DNA of 64,000 nucleotides, from the NCBI RefSeq assembly GCF_031143425.1, contig NC_090440.1, positions 1,272,287,123 through 1,272,351,122 of the forward strand, in the 5' to 3' direction. A program made the position numbers and the translations under genes. Below, piece by piece: positions 42,748-53,755 of the stretch (positions within the stretch are counted from its first letter, which is position 1; each line of letters starts with the position of its first letter). Source of the stretch: Pleurodeles waltl (Eukaryota > Chordata > Amphibia > Caudata > Salamandridae). The notes under the pieces are model-generated. The model made no database searches. It had not been told where the DNA came from and was given only the letters and a program-made list of their open reading frames with translations.

Positions 42748-42859
42748 CTGTTAGTCTGGAGGACCGTACAGTTGCGTGTACTGGGGAGGACCCCATCCAC
42801 TAGTTTCTCCAACTCCTCTGAAGTGAGGCAGGGGCCCTTTCCCCAGACACTGTAGCCAT
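42748..42859 (-). pseudogene. Myb/SANT-like protein A, exon 1 (copy H2)
   Basis: The ATG at 42859 follows CGACG and encodes MATVSGERAPA. A one-base loss shifts the frame before SEELEKLVDGVLPQYTQLYG, which is the first helix. It ends at CAG|GTGAGTA (42748). A stop codon stands just before the donor. The duplication breakpoint at 42672 is inside the following intron. Confidence 0.75.
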
Positions 42860-43301
42860 CGTCGCTTCCAGACACAGGTCACAGCAGCACTTGCAGTGAA
42901 GTCCTTTCCTGTTGAAGGTCAGGTATCAAGTGAGTGAACAGTAAGAAAATGGCTGGCACGTCTGCAGCTGTGCGTACTGTCACAGCCGGTGTACATCATT
43001 GGCTCCTGGGACCCGTAGATCCCAATGTTAACCAATGCTGAATTGCGCTGCGGTCTTCGACCGCCCACCGCGATGGTGTACAATGCCAGCGCAGTTACCT
43101 CATTTCCCCTTGTCCCACCTTACAGGTCAGGCAGCCGCCATTTCAGGGGGCCACATGGGATGGATAAAAACTGCGTCTCACCTATCTAGGACGGGAATAC
43201 AGACAGATACTGGCACATTGCGATTTACCGACGTTTCAGCAAATAACACATTGTGATACCTCAGTGTTGGATGACCCTCTGCTCGCTGTTCTCCTCCATA
43301 G

Positions 43302-43960
43302 GGCATGTATGCTGGGGCAGGTAATGAGATCGCGGCATCCTCTGGTGTACAAACCCATGGCGGACCTGTCGACAATGGAAGAGAGACACATCATAATCAC
43401 ATACAGACTTGATTGTGCAACAATCATGGAACTGTGTGCCCAGTTGGAGCCAGACCTGATTTCAGCTATCCGCCATCCCACAGGAATCCCCCCCTTTAGT
43501 GCAGGTTCTGTCTGTACTCAATTTCCTGGCCAGTGGGTCTTTAAAAACAACACTGGCCATGGCATTAGGGATGTCCCAGGCAATGTTCTCTAACGTGTTG
43601 TCCAGAGTGTTATCTGCTCTGCTGAAACACATGCGCAGCTACATCGTTTCCCTCAAGTGGAAGATTTGCCCACAGTGAAAGGTGACTTCTATGCCCTGGG
43701 ACATATCCCCAACACCATTGGTGCCATTGATGGTACATATGTGGCATTTGTACCCCCCCACAGGAATGAACAGGTGTACAAAAACCGGAAAAGTTACCAT
43801 TCGATGAATGTGCAGATGGTGTTTTTGGCAGACCAGTACATCTCTCATGTGAATGCCAAGTATCCTGGCTCAGTGCATGACGCTTACATTTTGAGGAATA
43901 GCAGCATCCCTTATGTGATGGGGCAACTGCTGAGGCACCCTGTGTGGCCAAGGTCCCAAC
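43302..43960 (+). pseudogene. Harbinger transposase exon 2 (copy H2)
   Basis: It starts after CTCCTCCATAG. VYKPMADLSTMEERHIIITY and ELCAQLEPDLISAIRHP form the N-terminal region. A seventh C near 43487-43493 breaks the frame (six C in the duplicate). A missing T near 43650 breaks it again before EDLPTVKGDFYALGHIPN. GAIDGTYVAF (first Asp) and PGSVHDAYILRNS (second Asp) are intact. The exon should end near CACCCTGTGTGGCCAAGG; the donor is unclear. Confidence 0.82.
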
Positions 43961-44040
43961 TCAGTGGACATAGGTGTCTGGGTATGGGGTTGTCCCTAAA
44001 GGTTAGTGTGTGTCTAACAGTTGCCCCTCGACATTTGCAG

Positions 44041-44423
44041 GTGACTCTGGTTACCCCAACCTGTCATGGCTACTGACCCCAGTGAGGAATCCCAGGACAA
44101 GGGCAGAGGAGCACTACAGTGAGGCACATGGGCAAACTAGGAAGCTTATAGAACGCACCTTCGGCCTCCTGAAGGCCAGATTCTGGTGCCTCCATCTGAC
44201 AGGTGGCTCCCTACACTACTCACCGAAGAAGGTGTGCCAGATAATCGTGGCCTGCTGTATGCTGCACAACCTGGCTTTGCGACACTAGGTGCCTTTTCTG
44301 CAGGAGGATGGGCCAGATGGTGGTCTTATGGCAGCTGTAGGGCCTGTGGACAGTGAAGAAGAGAAGGCAGAAGAAGAAGATGTCGACAACAAAAACAACA
44401 TCATCATGCAATACTTCCAGTGA
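44041..44423 (+). pseudogene. Harbinger transposase exon 3 (copy H2)
   Basis: It follows [32 protein letters not shown], then [15 protein letters not shown] with the third acidic catalytic residue, and CQIIVACCMLHNLALRH. A TAG at 44286-44288 cuts off the acidic tail (VDSEEEKAEEEDVDNKNN), which would otherwise end at TGA 44421-44423. With exons 1 and 2 the protein would be about 370 residues, a normal HARBI1-like size. Confidence 0.8.
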
Positions 44424-44895
44424 GACACAGGTAAGAAGATGTAACTGCTTCCCACATCTCATACTATTGTTGGAGCTAGCTTAAGTCTGTCATTTTCACT
44501 CAGTGTATGGACCCTGACTTGTTACTTTGCCTTTCCATTTCACAGATCTGGGTCCCACTGTGTGCCCTCTGCTATGTTTACTGCTGGACTACAGCTGTGT
44601 TATATTGGTATGTGAACAAGTACATTGACATTGCTATATTCCAGAGGTTTTGCAATTACAAATTTGTGAAAGCACAGACAGACTCCAGATTGTTTTGTGA
44701 CTAAAGTGTGTTTATTTCTGTGCACATAAGTGGAGGGGGTTGTGAAATGGGCTGGAGTGATGGTGGAGGAATGGCAGAGTCCAGTCTATTTGTTTCACAG
44801 GTGCATTGTCCAATGGGGCATAGGAAGTGGAGCAATGGCAGTTTAAGGTGGACAGGGTGACACAGTGGGACAGAAGGGTGACATTCAGATGGGTT

Positions 44896-45724
44896 TTATT
44901 TCCTGGCGGGGTTCTTGGCAATGTTCTCTGTCTTGTCTTGTTTCTGGATCTCAGGGACCATTTGCGGGGTGGTTCTCATCTGCAGGGGGTGGGGTGCTGG
45001 TGGCCTTTTGTTCCTTTGGCGGTGCCTTCTGTCCACTAGACCTGGTGGAGGTGGAGGGCTATTCTTCATCCAGGCTAGTGTCAGGGGCACGTTGGTGTGC
45101 CACTGTGTCCCTCCTGGTGTTGAGAAGGTCTGCCAGCACCCCTGCAATGGTGACCAGGGTGGTGTTGATGGACTTCAAGTCCTCCCTGATCCCCAGGTAG
45201 TGTTCCTCCTGCAGGCGCTGGGTCTCCTGAAACTTGGCCAGTACCGTGCCCATGGTCTCCTGGGAATGGTGGTAAGCTCCCATGATTTTGGAGAGTGCCT
45301 CATAGAGAGTGGGTTCCCTGGCCTGTCCTCCCCCTGTCACACAACAGTCCTCCCAGCATCCCTGTTATCCTGTGCCTCTGTCCCCTGAACCGTGTGCCCA
45401 CTGCCAGTGCCCCCTGGTCCCTGATCGTCCTGTGTTAGTGGGGTTGGCTGGTTTCCCTGTAGTGGTGGACACACTGCTGATTGACATGTCCTGGGGACAG
45501 AGGGATGGGCCCTCTGGGTCGGTGCTGTGGCGGTGTTTCCTGAGGGGGGAGGTTCAGTGGTGGTTTGTGATTGTGTCAGGGGAACCGACTGTCCCGAGGT
45601 CCCTGATGGGCCGGGCTGGTCATCTTGATACAGGCGTGCAGAGCTGCTGTTGTCACTGTGGGCCTCTTCTGTGGGGGGACTGGATACGTCTGGCACGCCT
45701 GTCTGGTGACGTTGGGTAGGGGTC
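44896..45724 (-). pseudogene. Myb/SANT-like protein B, exon 2 (right arm, copy 1)
   Basis: It starts after CCCCAACAG at 45724. It has the Ser/Thr/Pro/Gln-rich region, the helix YEALSKIMGAYHHSQETMGT, IREDLKSINTTLVTIAGVLA, and a basic end (NIAKNPARK) at stop 44896-44898. It converges with the transposase, with about 470 bp between stops. Frame changes occur near 45150 and 45337. Confidence 0.7.
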
Positions 45725-46045
45725 CTGTTGGGGTGTAAATGAATAGTTATTGTATCTGTGTGTGCCATCTTGTGCAATCGGTGAGTGACCCTCTACTCCT
45801 GTTCTTGCATTATTGTCGTGGCTCTTGTGTGATTGGTGATTTTGGGGCATGAGTCAGTTTCTCTACTGGACATGCTTTGGTGATGGGTGTCCATGCATTG
45901 GTGTTCCATGCAGGGCTTGATTTCGGGATGTGTGGTTTGTGTTAGTGGGGTATCTGTAGGTTGTTGGGGTGATGTGTGTGAGGGTGGAGTATGTGATGGC
46001 ATGCAGGTGGGGTGGGAGGGATAAAGTAGTAAAGATTTGCCTTAC

Positions 46046-46417
46046 CAGAGTCCAGTCCTCCTGGTACTCCTGCGAGGCCCTCAGGATGCATGATTGCCAA
46101 GACTTGCTCCTCCCATGTTGTGTGGGAGGAGGTGGGGGTCCACCACCAGTCCTCTGTACAGCAATCTGGTGTCTGGATACCACGGAATGTACCTTCCCCC
46201 ATAGGTCATTCCACCTCTTCCTGATGTCATCTCGTGTTCTTGGATGCTGTCCCACTGCATTGACCAATGTCGACAATTCTGCACCATAGCTCCATTTTCC
46301 TTGCAATGGATGTCTGCTGCACCTGTGATTCGAATAGCTGTGGCTCTACCCCGAGATTTCCTCCACCACGACTCTGAGCTCCTCCTCAGAGAACCTGGGG
46401 TGTCTTTGAGGTGCCAT
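46046..46417 (-). pseudogene. Myb/SANT-like protein B, exon 1 (right arm, copy 1)
   Basis: The ATG at 46417 encodes MAPQRHPRFSEEELRVVVEE. After a frameshift near 46345 come LVNAVGQHPRTRDDIRKRWN, SVVSRHQIAVQRTGGGPPPP and MHPEGLAGVPGGLDSG, ending at CTCTG|GTAAGG (46046). It is 372 nt against 377 in the left arm. This is the better-preserved donor and shows that exon 1 holds the whole Myb-like domain. Confidence 0.8.
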
Positions 46418-46981
46418 GATGTGGTGTGGGTGATATGTGAGGTGGTGTCTGTTGTGATGTGTGAGGGGATGTGTTTGTGTGTGTTGTTTGAGGTGCGTGG
46501 ATGTTGTATGAGTGATGGTGTTGTGTGTCTGTGGATGCTGGTGTTGTGTTAGGTAGTCTCTCTCTCTGGCCTTCTTTCTGAATTTTGGTTGTAAGGGTTT
46601 GTGGGTGCTGTGGGTATGTGTTTTATATTGGATTGTGTGAGTGTGTGTGGTGTGTGTATGTGTATCAGGTGTGTGTATTTTGAATTGTCCAATGTGGTTG
46701 TGTTTTGTAAATGTGTGTGTATTTTTAGCGCAGCGGTGTGTACCACCAATGGAATACCACAGTTGAAAGATCGCCACGTTGATTCGTGGGTCGTGATAGT
46801 GTGGGCGTATTCTTGTTGGCGTGGGTTTTGGTATAGCCAGTTTATCACTGACCTTTGGTGTGGCGGACTTGTGTGGTTGTCTGTATTGTGGTGGATTCCG
46901 AGCTGTGAGTCGTAATACCTGTAACGGAATTCCGCTGCCGCAATGGTATGTTGGCGGTCTTCTGCATAGTGGAAAGCGGTA

Positions 46982-47008
46982 TTTACCGCCAGGGTTGTAA
47001 TGAGGTCC
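46982..47008 (-). repeat. Right terminal inverted repeat of the Harbinger composite
   Basis: TTTACCGCCAGGGTTGTAAT, then GAGGTCC, followed by TTA at 47009-47011. One base differs from the left end (T for G); the duplicate copy at 57437-57463 has the matching G. Confidence 0.9.
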
Positions 47009-47011
47009 TTA

Positions 47012-49349
47012 ATGTTGAATAAAAGGGGAGAGGTTATGACTGTTTTGGGGGAAGATATGCCTCCACACAAAATTATCAAGGCATTTTCAGCCCTGACAAG
47101 TTATGCGGCTGACAAATTGCAAGGCCCTAGTGCCAGCAAAGAAAGAGGACCTCGTTGGTGCAATCATGCATGTGCCTCATCCCTTAAAGACCTAAAGAAA
47201 AAAACCAATTTCTTCCCTCAAAATCGATATACTATTAAAAAGGCAAGAAGGACATATAAGGATGCACTTCCTCCTAGGATGATCGAACTGAGGGCGATTG
47301 CTTGGGACAAGATTATTGAAGTAAGTAAAAAAAAAAAAGATACAAAGGTTTTCTGGCAAGTGGTTAATTCTGCCCCCCTGAATGACGAGGATAAAATTAC
47401 AATGAATAGTGTTATTCCAGCCCAAACATTGGTGGATCATTTTTCTAAAATTGTCTTACGGCAATAAGAAATGCCTTGGTAGGTGCAGCCTTCTGTAATC
47501 CATTGACGTAGCCGATGTAATACAGGCAATCCAAGACTGCCCCTCTGACAAAGCTTCTGGTCGGGTAGAATCCCAGCTGACCTATATAAAGCGTTTGCAG
47601 AATTCTGGGGACCATTGCTTACTAATGTTCTGAGATTTGCTATGATAGGCCCCTTAGTAGATAGTTGGAAAGAGTTGATTATTGTGCCTATCTTTAAGAA
47701 GGGGGATAGGGCTGATCCACAATGTTACCGCCCAATCTCCCTCTTAGATAGTTCAGTTAAGATACTAGGCTAGTGATTTTAAATAAGCTAGAAAACTGGG
47801 TAATGGAGACTAATTGTTTGTCAAAGGTGCAGTATGGGTTTCGCCCAGGGCTGGTCACAGTTGAACAAACTCTCAATCTGATCCTGATAGTACAAAAATA
47901 CATTAAGGCAAAAAAAGGCTGTGTACATTTAGCCTTCATGGATCTATCCTGTGCATTTGAGACAGTTGACAGAGTGAAATTGTGGACTGTTATGCCAAAT
48001 ATGGGGGTGGATAAAGAGGTAATTGTCCTACTCAGTAGGCTCTATGATTGTACCTTGGCACAAGTTTGTTTTTCTCAGAAGGGTGATTTAATGGATATAT
48101 TTGCTTCTTTGAAAAGGGTAAGACAGGGACGTGTGTTGACCCCTTTCCTTTTCCTCATCTACATAAATTGGGTTGGAATGCTTTTTATGTGCAGTGGGGA
48201 AGGACTTGCCACTTACTAATAATTCCCCAATTCCAGTTCTCCTTTATGCAGATGAGACTGTACTTATTTCAAGGACAGCAAATGATCTCCAAATGTTATT
48301 AAATGCTTTTAATACGTTTATAGGAAACCTTGATCTTAAAACTAATAGAACAAAGTCATTTGTGACGAAGAGCGGCCCAAAATTAGCAAAAAGTAAACAT
48401 TTCTCTTGGAAGGTGCAGAAATACTTAAGGTTTTAAATTTTACTTCCTTGGGGGTTCCCATTGATGTAGATTTTAATTGGAAAGTTTTAGTAAGTGTTCG
48501 TGTAATGCAATCCCAAAAAGCCATAGATGCTCTTTTTAGAATTTCTAACAAGTTGGGGCAAAACCTGTCAGAGATTCTGACTGTTTTTAAAAATAAATGC
48601 TGTTCTATTGCAACATTTGGAACAGGAGTTTGGGGCCATGCTGATTGTTCAAGTCTTCAGGTAGTTGAAAACAAGTTTCTAAGAAGGTTATTAGCAGTGC
48701 CGCAATCTACCTCAGTAATGTTTTGTCATGAAGAAGTAGGCCTGAGGGGCATATCTGATTATATAAAACTGCAACCTGTATTGCTATGGCTAAAATTTGG
48801 TCAAATCCTGAAACCCACCTGTGTAGAACAGTGATCCAGGACTGTCTCTCATTATCACGGCCGATGGACATATCCTGGCTTAGATACATTCATTCTACTC
48901 TTCTTCGTGTTAGGGCAGGGGAGTCTTTTCTTGCCCCGACTTTTAGTGGGTGGGATATTAAAAGGATTAAGGAGCCATATTGGCATTTAATTCATGACCC
49001 AAAATTAAACATGGCCACAGCTAGGAATCAGAAGAGGATGCCGCTACAGCAACTACACCTTATGTTATACTTGGACATTATCAGCTCTGAGCGGCACAGG
49101 TTTTGACTTACCAGGCTACGCCTGACTATTATATATTAGCATTCCCTACCCGTGGCACTTGGTTTAAGAAACTTCCTCCATGCTGTTGTAATGGCAAAAC
49201 AACTCAAAGCACTTTGGACGTTGTCCTTTTTTTGTACTCTCTATATTGTACCTAAAAGAAGGTTTTTACGCCCAATTTTTTTATCCAAGGGCATTAGGTC
49301 TAGCCACCTTGCTTTTTCTTACTTATACATCTGGGAAATGAAGAGGTAA
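47012..49349 (+). pseudogene. LINE copy 2 ORF2: RT half (copy 1)
   Basis: It continues the reading frame interrupted at 34076. It encodes a helical linker, WKELIIVPIFKKGDRADPQC and YRPISLLDS (about 47668-47755), QYGFRPGLVTVEQTLNLI, motif A LAFMDLSCAFETVD (about 47932-47973) and motif C as YADE, in LLYADETVLIS (about 48239-48271). The usual second Asp of F/YADD is Glu here and in the duplicate. Thumb and C-terminal regions run to 49349. Several frameshifts and stops are present. Confidence 0.85.
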
Positions 49350-49508
49350 TACAGGCTGTGTTAAATTTTATATATGCTGCTTTTTGTATTCGAAATTCTT
49401 ATTAACATTGTTATTTATCTATTGTATGCCTGAACATTTTGTATGTATATATTTGATGCCTTTTATGGTTTTTTATTTGAACCGAAAAAAGTATTTGATG
49501 ATGATGAC
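49350..49508 (+). other. LINE copy 2 3' UTR and GAT-repeat tail (copy 1)
   Basis: T-rich sequence ending GAACCGAAAAAAGTATTTGA followed by TGATGATGAC. It matches the 3' end of LINE copy 1 (14531-14558) in arrangement, which ties the two LINEs to one family. Confidence 0.7.
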
Positions 49509-49739
49509 CTGTAGCTCATTTAAAACAAAAATTATGAACTATTAGCTGGATGGGACGAGGTTAGGAAAAAACTAACATTTTTAACTATTTAGGGATATTA
49601 TTTAATTTCTCCCTGAAATGGTCACCCATGATAATACTCGGAAACCAACATTTTAACAAAACCAATGATGCAGTGTTTATATTTTTTTCATAAATTACAC
49701 CAAAAAACTGTTAAAGAAACAATTGGCATCTATAAGAGC

Positions 49740-50270
49740 AAGTGCATGCCTGAGGGAAAATATGGAGCTGGAATTTGGGGCTATTAGAATTCAGACATTC
49801 TCCAACATACACAAAAGAAGCTTTCTTAGTAGACTATTGACCGTGCAAAGAAGTTCTTGATCCTTTACTGGGCATGAGGAAATAGAACTAATTTATATGG
49901 AGGATGCACTTAGCCTGGTTCCGCTGACTTTATGGATAAACTGTTGGACCAAACAGGAAGCTGGTCTGGTTAGCTCCTTTTTGACAGACTGTATGTTAGT
50001 AGACTATGTGCACCATATTCCATGGTTTGCATAAAATAAGGGGATGTTCCATCAATTAGGAGTGCCAGACATTTATGATAACCCCAGGTCAATTGTGATG
50101 AGCTGTAAAGAAAGAATGAAACAGTGCTTTTTAGAACGTCTTATGGCAGTAGGTAGGGAATGAGCGTCAACTATGTCAAGTATGCTAGAATTTTCCGCTA
50201 CTTGCACATTCACCAGGTTAGAAGCTTACTTATCACTTGTGATGAGTTCTAGTCAGCATTTCCAAATAAA
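49740..50270 (+). pseudogene. LINE RT C-terminal remnant (copy 1)
   Basis: Decayed translation contains GAGIWGY, then a TVQRSS and FTGHEEIELIYMEDALSLVP stretch. By eye this follows the order GTGVWGH, AVPQSTSVMF, CHEEVGLRGISDYIKLQP of the adjacent LINE RT. It is an older relative lying directly behind the younger LINE, in the same orientation. A second copy is at about 60195-60730. Confidence 0.5.
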
Positions 50271-50628
50271 CCCACTTCAGGTTCAGGTTGAATACAGTGC
50301 ACTTTATCACAGTTTTTCCTATCCAGGGGACCTATTGTAGAATTCTGCCCCTCCATCCCCTCGATAGTGCTTCCAGTAAAGGCAAATGTCACCTTGTTTT
50401 CTTCACATTCTATCCAACCCCTTGTCACTCGTTCCCATTCTTCAACAAACTAACACTAGATCATACAAGTTAGCATTGATATGTCTCAAGAAACTAGACA
50501 CACCAGCCATCTGTTTTGCTGTCTAAACCTTTTAAAGAGGGCTATTTTTTATTAGGAAACAATATGAATCATGATTGGGTATTTTACAAAGTTTCAACAT
50601 GTGATTTAAAAATTTTAAACTTACTGCA
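50271..50628. other. Unrecognised spacer
   Basis: No coding or structural feature seen in about 360 bp between the LINE remnant and the LTR-like repeat. A six-base repeat (AGGTTC) near 50278 is present in copy 1 but not in copy 2. Confidence 0.35.
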
Positions 50629-52770
50629 TGTTAGACCTGTCAGCCTTAGTGTGGCCTTCCCCCATATTTGTGCCTGGTGGCCTCACATTCGTGCTGAAAC
50701 TTTTTGTTAGCCTCAGGACTCTGCACACTTTACCACTGCTGACCAGTGCTAAAGCACATGTGCTTCTCCTCTAAACATGGTAACATTGGTATATCCACAA
50801 TTGACATCTTTAGTTTACTTATAAGTCCCTTTTAAATTGGTATACCCTTTACCCAGACCCTGTAAATGAAATGCTGCTAGTGGCCCGCAGCACTGATTGT
50901 GCTACCCACTTTAGTAGCCCTTTAATCATGTTTAAGGCTTGCCAAGGGAGAGCCTCTGTATGCAGTTTTACTGCCACTTCAACTTGGCATTTAAACCCAC
51001 TTGAGAAGCCTTAAACTCCCCTTTTATTACATATGTCACCCCTAAGGTAGGCCCTAATGGTGCTACATAAGTAAAAGGCAGGGCATGTTCTTTTAAGTTC
51101 TATATGTCCTGGTAGTAAACACTCCCAAAGTCATTTTCACTATTGTGAGGTCTACTGCACAGATAAGCTAGCATTGAGAATGTCTTAATATCCTTTTAAG
51201 CTGTCATTCCTGATCAGAAAAAAGTAGCTGCATCATGTTTCATATAATGGCAATGGAAATGATAAATCCTCTTTAATGGTAAAGACGGATTTAGCATTAG
51301 TATTTTACAAATGCCACTTTTAGAAAGTTGGCATTTCTCTGCTCTTACTGCTCTGTGTGCCTTGCAGCATGTCCCAAATAAGCATCTGGGGTAGGTGACA
51401 GCTGCACTTTGTGCATTCCTTCTAGATAGCCACAAACATGGGAGGGTTAGGTGTGCCTGAACACTCATCTGAATTCATCTGCTTTCTGATGGGCCTTCCT
51501 CCGCATGAATGGTGGAGGAAAGCTGACATTTGCACTTGAATAGGGAAGTGCTTTTCCCCACACAAAGAGCTGATTACCCCCTACTGTCTGTCTTGAGTCA
51601 GGGCTATGAAGAAAGGATCTATGTGCACTTCAAAGACTCTTTGAATTCACCCCACCTCAAAAGCACATTTAGGTATAAGAACAGGGTATCTGACACCACA
51701 GAATCAGTACACTACTGGAAAGAACTCTGCCTGGAGTAAGACAGATGTGCTGCAAGAACTGCCACTCTGCTGGACGGTTTTCCAAGAAGGACTGCTCTCT
51801 GCCTTGATGTGTTACCCTGCTACCTGCTGATTTCTGCACAGCTGATCAAGGACTCGACCTGAGTGACTCTAAGGGTTTGCTGGCTTGCTTCCTGTTCTCT
51901 TGCAGGCTCAGGGGCATCAAAGCCTGCCTGCATCTATGCTTTGCTGCTGGACTTTGCCAGCTGTTAGTCCTACCTTTGCCTGAGGTGTCCATTCAGTCCT
52001 GGGCCTCAGAAGTGGGTTCTGCAGCCATTTTGTTATGAAACCGATGCATCATCACCTTTGCACATATTGAACCCGATACATCGTCCTTCGACACTGATGC
52101 AGAGGCTGCTTGACGACAGTGGTTCTCCAACGTGTACAGCCATACAACGACACTCTGTGTGGCTCAATTACGACGCATTGTCTTCACCTCAGCGGAGTTC
52201 GATTCTGACAAGGGACCCAACTGTGAAACTCAACACTGATTCATCAACCCAACTGTTTGGTTCAGAACTAATGCATTGCATTCGCATTGCTCCATGATAT
52301 TGATGCTTTGCTCCATCCAAGGTAATCTTTCAGCAGGCTCTACATGACTCCTGTATCCAGCCTACCCTCCATCGCGGTTTACCTGAACTTTGAATTTACT
52401 CCAGTCTAGTGTAACCCCAAGTAATCTGCCAGAGGTATTGACTTCTAAGCACTATTTTTGGTTTATTCTTAAAAAAATAATATCTTGATTTCTACTGATT
52501 GGATTTTTGTAATTGTGGTCTCATTTTACTCTGATGAATATTCCCTATTTTTCTGAACATTTGTGGAGTCTTTGAGTGGTGTTTTCACTGTGTGTTGCAC
52601 AATCAGTTTACACATTACCTCTTTAGATCAGCCTCACTACTCTGTGCCAAGCTACCAGAGGGTGAGCTTAGGCTATCTCAAAGTGTGTGCTTAGATTAAC
52701 CCGACTAAATGTGATAGTTCCTGCTCGTTTAGGGCACAAACTCTCACTGCCGGAAACCCCAGTTCTAACA
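50629..52770. repeat. Solo-LTR-like repeat, 2.14 kb (copy 1)
   Basis: It begins TGTTAGACCTGTCAGCC and ends CCCCAGTTCTAACA, so the termini are short inverted repeats (TGTTAGA/TCTAACA) with TG...CA. The flanks ACTGCA and CTATAT give no clear target duplicate. No coding sequence is seen. Sequences of this style are familiar to me as repeats in salamander DNA, but I cannot name the family. Confidence 0.5.
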
Positions 52771-53121
52771 CTATATTATTTATATTCTAATTTTTTATGA
52801 CATATATTGTAAGAAAACTAGACTCTTTGCGGTTCCCCTCCCTCCCCCACTTTCTGCCCCCATTTTAACTCTTAGATGCTGTTTTTTTTTGCCTCTGGTG
52901 GTGCACTGGGACCTGCCAACTGGGCCCCTGTGTAGATGTTCTTTCCCTAAATTATTTGTTGGCATGGTACTTTCCTGATTGGCAAAGACTTGACCCCCTT
53001 GTAAGTCCCTTGTAAATGGTACACAGGGAAACCAGGGCATAGGTGGTAAAGGGGTCCCAGGGCTGCAGCACACGTTTTTGCCTCACCCTAGTGTTTTGCT
53101 TTCACTAATGACCAAGCTGAC
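52771..53121. other. Non-coding tail of duplication copy 1
   Basis: AT-rich, then a pyrimidine-rich patch and sequence like TGTAGATGTTCTTTCCCTAA and GTAAGTCCCTTGTAAATGGT, reminiscent of another LTR-type repeat. There is no open frame of note. The duplication ends at 53121. Confidence 0.4.
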
Positions 53122-53125
53122 ATTG
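53122..53125. other. Duplication junction with short filler
   Basis: Copy 1 ends ...CTGAC and copy 2 starts at a C8 run. Between them is ATTG, whose outer A and G match the native neighbours of either breakpoint, leaving TT as filler. There is no long homology at the junction. Confidence 0.7.
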
Positions 53126-53201
53126 CCCCCCCCACATGTATCTTCCATCCATACCACTCAAAACAGGCATTGCCCACGCAGCATGCTCACAGTGTACTCA
53201 C

Positions 53202-53313
53202 CTGTTAGTCTGGAGGACCGTACAGTTGCGTGTACTGGGGAGGACCCCATCCACTAGTTTCTCCAACTCCTCTGAAGTGAGGCAGGGGCCCTTTCCCCAG
53301 ACACTGTAGCCAT
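53202..53313 (-). pseudogene. Myb/SANT-like protein A, exon 1 only (copy 2)
   Basis: The duplicate of 42748-42859, with ATG at 53313 and donor CAG|GTGAGTA. All further exons are missing because the duplication begins at 53126 within intron 1. Confidence 0.75.
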
Positions 53314-53755
53314 CGTCGCTTCCAGACACAGGTCACAGCAGCACTTGCAGTGAAGTCCTTTCCTGTTGAAGGTCAGGTATCAAGTGAGTGAACAGTAAGA
53401 AAATGGCTGGCACGTCTGCAGCTGTGCGTACTGTCACAGCCGGTGTACATCATTGGCTCCTGGGACCCGTAGATCCCAATGTTAACCAATGCTGAATTGC
53501 GCTGCGGTCTTCGACCACCCACCGCGATGGTGTACAATGCCAGCGCAGTTACCTCATTTCCCCTTGTCCCACCTTACAGGTCAGGCAGCCGCCATTTCAG
53601 GGGGCCACATGGGATGGATAAAAACTGCGTCTCACCTATCTAGGACGGGAATACAGACAGATACTGGCACATTGCGATTTACCGACATTTCAGCAAATAA
53701 CACATTGTGATACCTCAGTGTTGGATGACCCTCTGCTCGCTGTTCTCCTCCATAG

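Larger units (their letters stand above)
34077..47008. mobile_element. Harbinger inverted composite, 12.9 kb, inserted in LINE copy 2
   Basis: The outer ends are GGCCCTCATTACAACCCTGG (34077) and its inverse finishing at 47008; copy 2 of the duplication keeps a perfect match (GGGCC at 57459-57463). TTA lies on both sides (34074-34076, 47009-47011), the 3-bp target duplication of PIF/Harbinger. Inside are two elements in opposite orientation joined near 39190 with their inner ends missing. The left one (34077-39189) has an internal deletion; the right one (39190-47008, minus-oriented) is almost complete. Removing the composite restores the LINE reading direction. Confidence 0.88.
39190..47008 (-). 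mobile_element. Near-complete three-gene Harbinger element (copy H2, right arm)
   Basis: Read on the minus strand: terminal repeat (47008), Myb B (46417 to 44896), opposing transposase exons 3 and 2, Myb A (42859 to about 39890), opposing transposase exon 1 (39353-39435), then the junction at 39190, where the inner terminal repeat is missing. Its order agrees with copy H1 at 14559-19293. Length is about 7.8 kb. Stops and frameshifts occur in all three genes. Confidence 0.8.
42672..53121. repeat. Tandem duplication, copy 1 (10.45 kb)
   Basis: It starts at a run of eight C (42672-42679) within Myb A intron 1 and ends at ACCAAGCTGAC (53121). It is repeated at 53126-63575 in the same orientation with an offset of about 10454. 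In the first 2.3 kb I count about a dozen differences. Differences include short homopolymer length changes. Confidence 0.95.
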
